Shown: positions 62,043 to 64,000 of the stretch, one piece after another | Layout of the letters: each line of letters opens with the position of its first letter | Numbering within the stretch: the first letter of the stretch is position 1 | From: Branchipolynoe longqiensis | Taxonomy: Eukaryota; Annelida; Polychaeta; Phyllodocida; Polynoidae | DNA: 64,000 nt | Direction of reading: 5' to 3' | Assembly (NCBI GenBank): GCA_030323885.1 | Contig: CM059200.1 | Location: 3,293,729 to 3,357,728 of the forward strand | Notes under the pieces: model-generated | Seen by the model: only the letters and a program-made list of their open reading frames with translations | Database searches by the model: none | Told to the model about the DNA's origin: nothing | Position numbers and translations under genes: made by a program

Positions 62043-62129
62043 TATATACATTTACATCAAATACCACAGTCACACTACTGCTTACGATGTCTTGCGAAAA
62101 CAACAAATGGTTGGTCGCAAAGAGGTCAC

Positions 62130-62980
62130 AAGTGGTCACATAATTTAATACATAAATAGACATTAATATATCATATCTTATATAATATCTATTTATATAT
62201 ATTTAGATATAAATATATGTTAATATATAAATAGATATTAATATATATAATAATATATAACACATATACCCAATACTGAAATGTTTAAATAATACACAAT
62301 ATAATATAAATAGATGTTAACATATAATAATAATAATAAAAATAATAATAATACTACTACTACTAATAATAATATATAACACATATACCGAATACTGAAA
62401 TGCTTAAATAACACATAATATATAAATAGATATTAATATATATAATAATATATAACAGACATACTCAATACTGAAATGGTTAAATAATACATCAAATATA
62501 AATATTTATTAATATATATAATAATATATAACACATATACCCAATACTTAGATGTTAAAATAATACATAATATCTAAATAGATATTAATTTATATGAGAC
62601 TGTCTCAAAAGGTGCTAAGCAATATGTGACAAAACTTTGTCCATTGTAACCATCAACATACTATCTGCTTAAGCTTTTGCTCAGGATAAACTGATTTATG
62701 GTGTTTCATAATCCCAATAGAATACATATTGATTTGAAGCAAATGTCCTTGTGTTTTCAGTGTAACCGTTTCTGTGCTGTTTTGTGTCAATCATTACAAC
62801 GGACAAAAAAAAGATGAGTTATCACCATTTGAGACAGTCTAATATAATAATTCATAACACATAGACCTAATACTTAAATGTTGAAATAATACATAATATA
62901 TAATTATATATTAATATATATATAATAATATATAACATATTAATATAAAAAAATATAACACACATTCAATACTGAAATGT
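62130..62980. repeat. ~110-bp AT-rich minisatellite, interrupted
   Basis: Units contain AATATATAACACATATACCC, AATACTGAAATGTTTAAATA, ATACATAATATATAAATAGA and TATTAATATATATAAT, with an (AAT)n stretch at 62325-62370. Interrupted by the inverted-repeat element at 62597-62840 and then resumes. Confidence 0.9.
62597..62840. mobile_element. MITE-5 (244 bp)
   Basis: AGACTGTCTCAAAAGGTG at the left and CACCATTTGAGACAGTCT at the right are 18-bp inverted repeats with one mismatch. The terminal AGACTGTCT is itself near-palindromic. Inserted in an AT minisatellite, so a target duplication cannot be told from the repeat. Confidence 0.8.
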
Positions 62981-63134
62981 TGAAATAATACACACACGTG
63001 GCTGTATAACATTAACACAGGCGTAAACAAGCCACATATATACATGGACCCTATTTTAAACTCGGCTGTGTAAGTGTCTAGCCCTGAGCAACAAATAAAT
63101 ACCATTACGTGAGCCAGGGTCTGCCCAAGACGAG
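62981..63134. other. Unique spacer
   Basis: No feature recognised. Confidence 0.4.
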
Positions 63135-63221
63135 ATGGATGCGCCCGGTGGTGTCTTATTAGAGGGTCGAGGAGAGGGTGAAGGCTTGCACTCCAGTCAC
63201 TCATGTCACGTGACGTCAGCT

Positions 63222-63334
63222 CCACCTCCACAGCACCCACCTCACCCCCACCTCATCCCACAGCTCATCCCCACCTCACATCCACCTCAACCCACCTGCA
63301 CCTCACCCCCACCTCACCCTCCACCTCACCCCCA
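63222..63334. repeat. (CACCTCACCCC)n minisatellite
   Basis: CACCTCACCCCCACCTCATC-type repeats, about ten units. Confidence 0.88.
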
Positions 63335-63345
63335 GGCGCTTTCTT

Positions 63346-63705
63346 TGTTGTTGTTTTATGTCCTACCAACATCTAACGTCATATCAGGATGGGTACTGAC
63401 TTCTGATAGTTCACACTCATGGTGAGTTAATAGTGCTGCCCTACTGGTAGACCAGGCTGCCAGCACCATGGCCCGATACCCCACACAGTCAAATTATCCT
63501 GATACTGTGCTAACCGACCAGTCCTTGTCCTATCCTATTAATGCCGAGCGCCAGGCTAGGTAGCGACAAGTATAAATTTGATCAGTCATCGGATTCACTT
63601 GGCTGGGATTCGAACTCCTGACCTTCTTTGTGCAAAAGCCTGCGCTCTACCGATTCGATATGACCTTAGATGTTGCCAGGTAGTAAAACTCCAAGAAACA
63701 AACAA
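63346..63705. mobile_element. SINE-A (minus) joined to a SINE-A tail (plus)
   Basis: 63346-63655 is a minus-strand copy with tail, body and head (GGGATTCGAACTCCTGACCT) that stops at CTACCGATTCG. 63657-63705 is a plus-strand tail (ATATGACCTTAGATGTTGCC ...AACAAACAAAG). The tail copy appears inserted at, or recombined into, the head of the first. Confidence 0.8.
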
Positions 63706-64000
63706 AGACCCACTTCATATTAGAGATCTGCCAGAGGCAGATCTAGCTGTATCTTACAATGATCGATGCTGGTCACGGGCCCAATGCAGACAATGTCAAG
63801 TGCGTAGTAGTGCTGCTGCAGGTTGTTAACCTGTACAGCAGCTCGGTGAGAGAAGTGGTTGGAACCTGCTGGGTGGGTACTACTGATATTGTGTGCACAA
63901 AGCTGCCATGAAACTCTCTACACCAGTGCTTTTAAAAAGTTGTGAAATAATTTTTTTAAGTTGTGAAATAATTCAAAAAGTGTTGAAATAATTCAAAAAG
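63706..64000. other. Unique sequence at window end
   Basis: Contains the short palindrome AGATCTGCCAGAGGCAGATC T at 63725-63745 and a duplicated TTGTGAAATAATT motif at the very end. No gene recognised. Confidence 0.4.

Overview
The window looks like gene-poor, repeat-rich nuclear DNA of an animal, most likely a marine invertebrate. This rests on tRNA-derived SINEs, MITEs, LINE 3' ends, a DIRS-type tyrosine-recombinase retrotransposon, long micro- and minisatellites, and vertebrate-like CTCF and RFX motif matches. I could not fix the species or phylum. I see no convincing host protein-coding gene, no rRNA gene, no independent tRNA gene and no CRISPR array. Nearly all long open frames are by-products of tandem repeats whose period is a multiple of three or whose units lack stop codons.

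The best-defined object is a 5.49-kb DIRS1-like retrotransposon on the minus strand (22360-27851). It has inverted terminal repeats, a Gag-like frame, an intact 629-residue reverse transcriptase/RNase H/methyltransferase-like frame, an overlapping tyrosine recombinase frame, and an internal complementary region (22591-22726). The two halves of that region are the exact complements of the two outer ends of the element, laid end to end. The copy carries three lesions: a one-base frameshift in Gag, a 43-bp tandem duplication that splits the recombinase, and a His in place of the second catalytic Arg of the recombinase.

Around it lie about 35 full or partial copies of one tRNA-derived SINE (SINE-A) in both orientations, often stacked or nested, and four units of a second tRNA-like SINE (SINE-B). 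The 3' end of a LINE with an I-clade-like C terminus (2035-2640) resembles the SINE-A tail, which suggests it is the mobilising partner. Several short inverted-repeat elements are present: a TTAA-flanked ~355-bp family (MITE-1, at least eight copies or pieces), a second family ending in GATTCACCC (MITE-2), pogo/Tigger-like elements, and three foldback elements whose arms are built of short repeated motifs.

By hand estimate tandem arrays cover about 30% of the window. The main ones are 1-480, 5206-6650, 6862-8290, 10139-10955, 11815-12900, 29873-31640, 33755-35830, 37045-38210, 42520-42955, 45215-48790, 52611-54375, 57655-58350, 59385-60556 and 62130-62980. At least two are amplified from SINE-A itself: a 41-bp unit carrying the B-box region (18352-18556) and a 92/93-bp unit carrying the tail (29873-31640).

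The little unique DNA (for example 8546-10135, 12900-14350, 48960-49400, 51570-52480) has no recognisable genes. It does hold scattered CTCF-like, RFX-like, ETS-like and NRF1-like motif matches that could mark regulatory DNA; these are motif-level inferences only.
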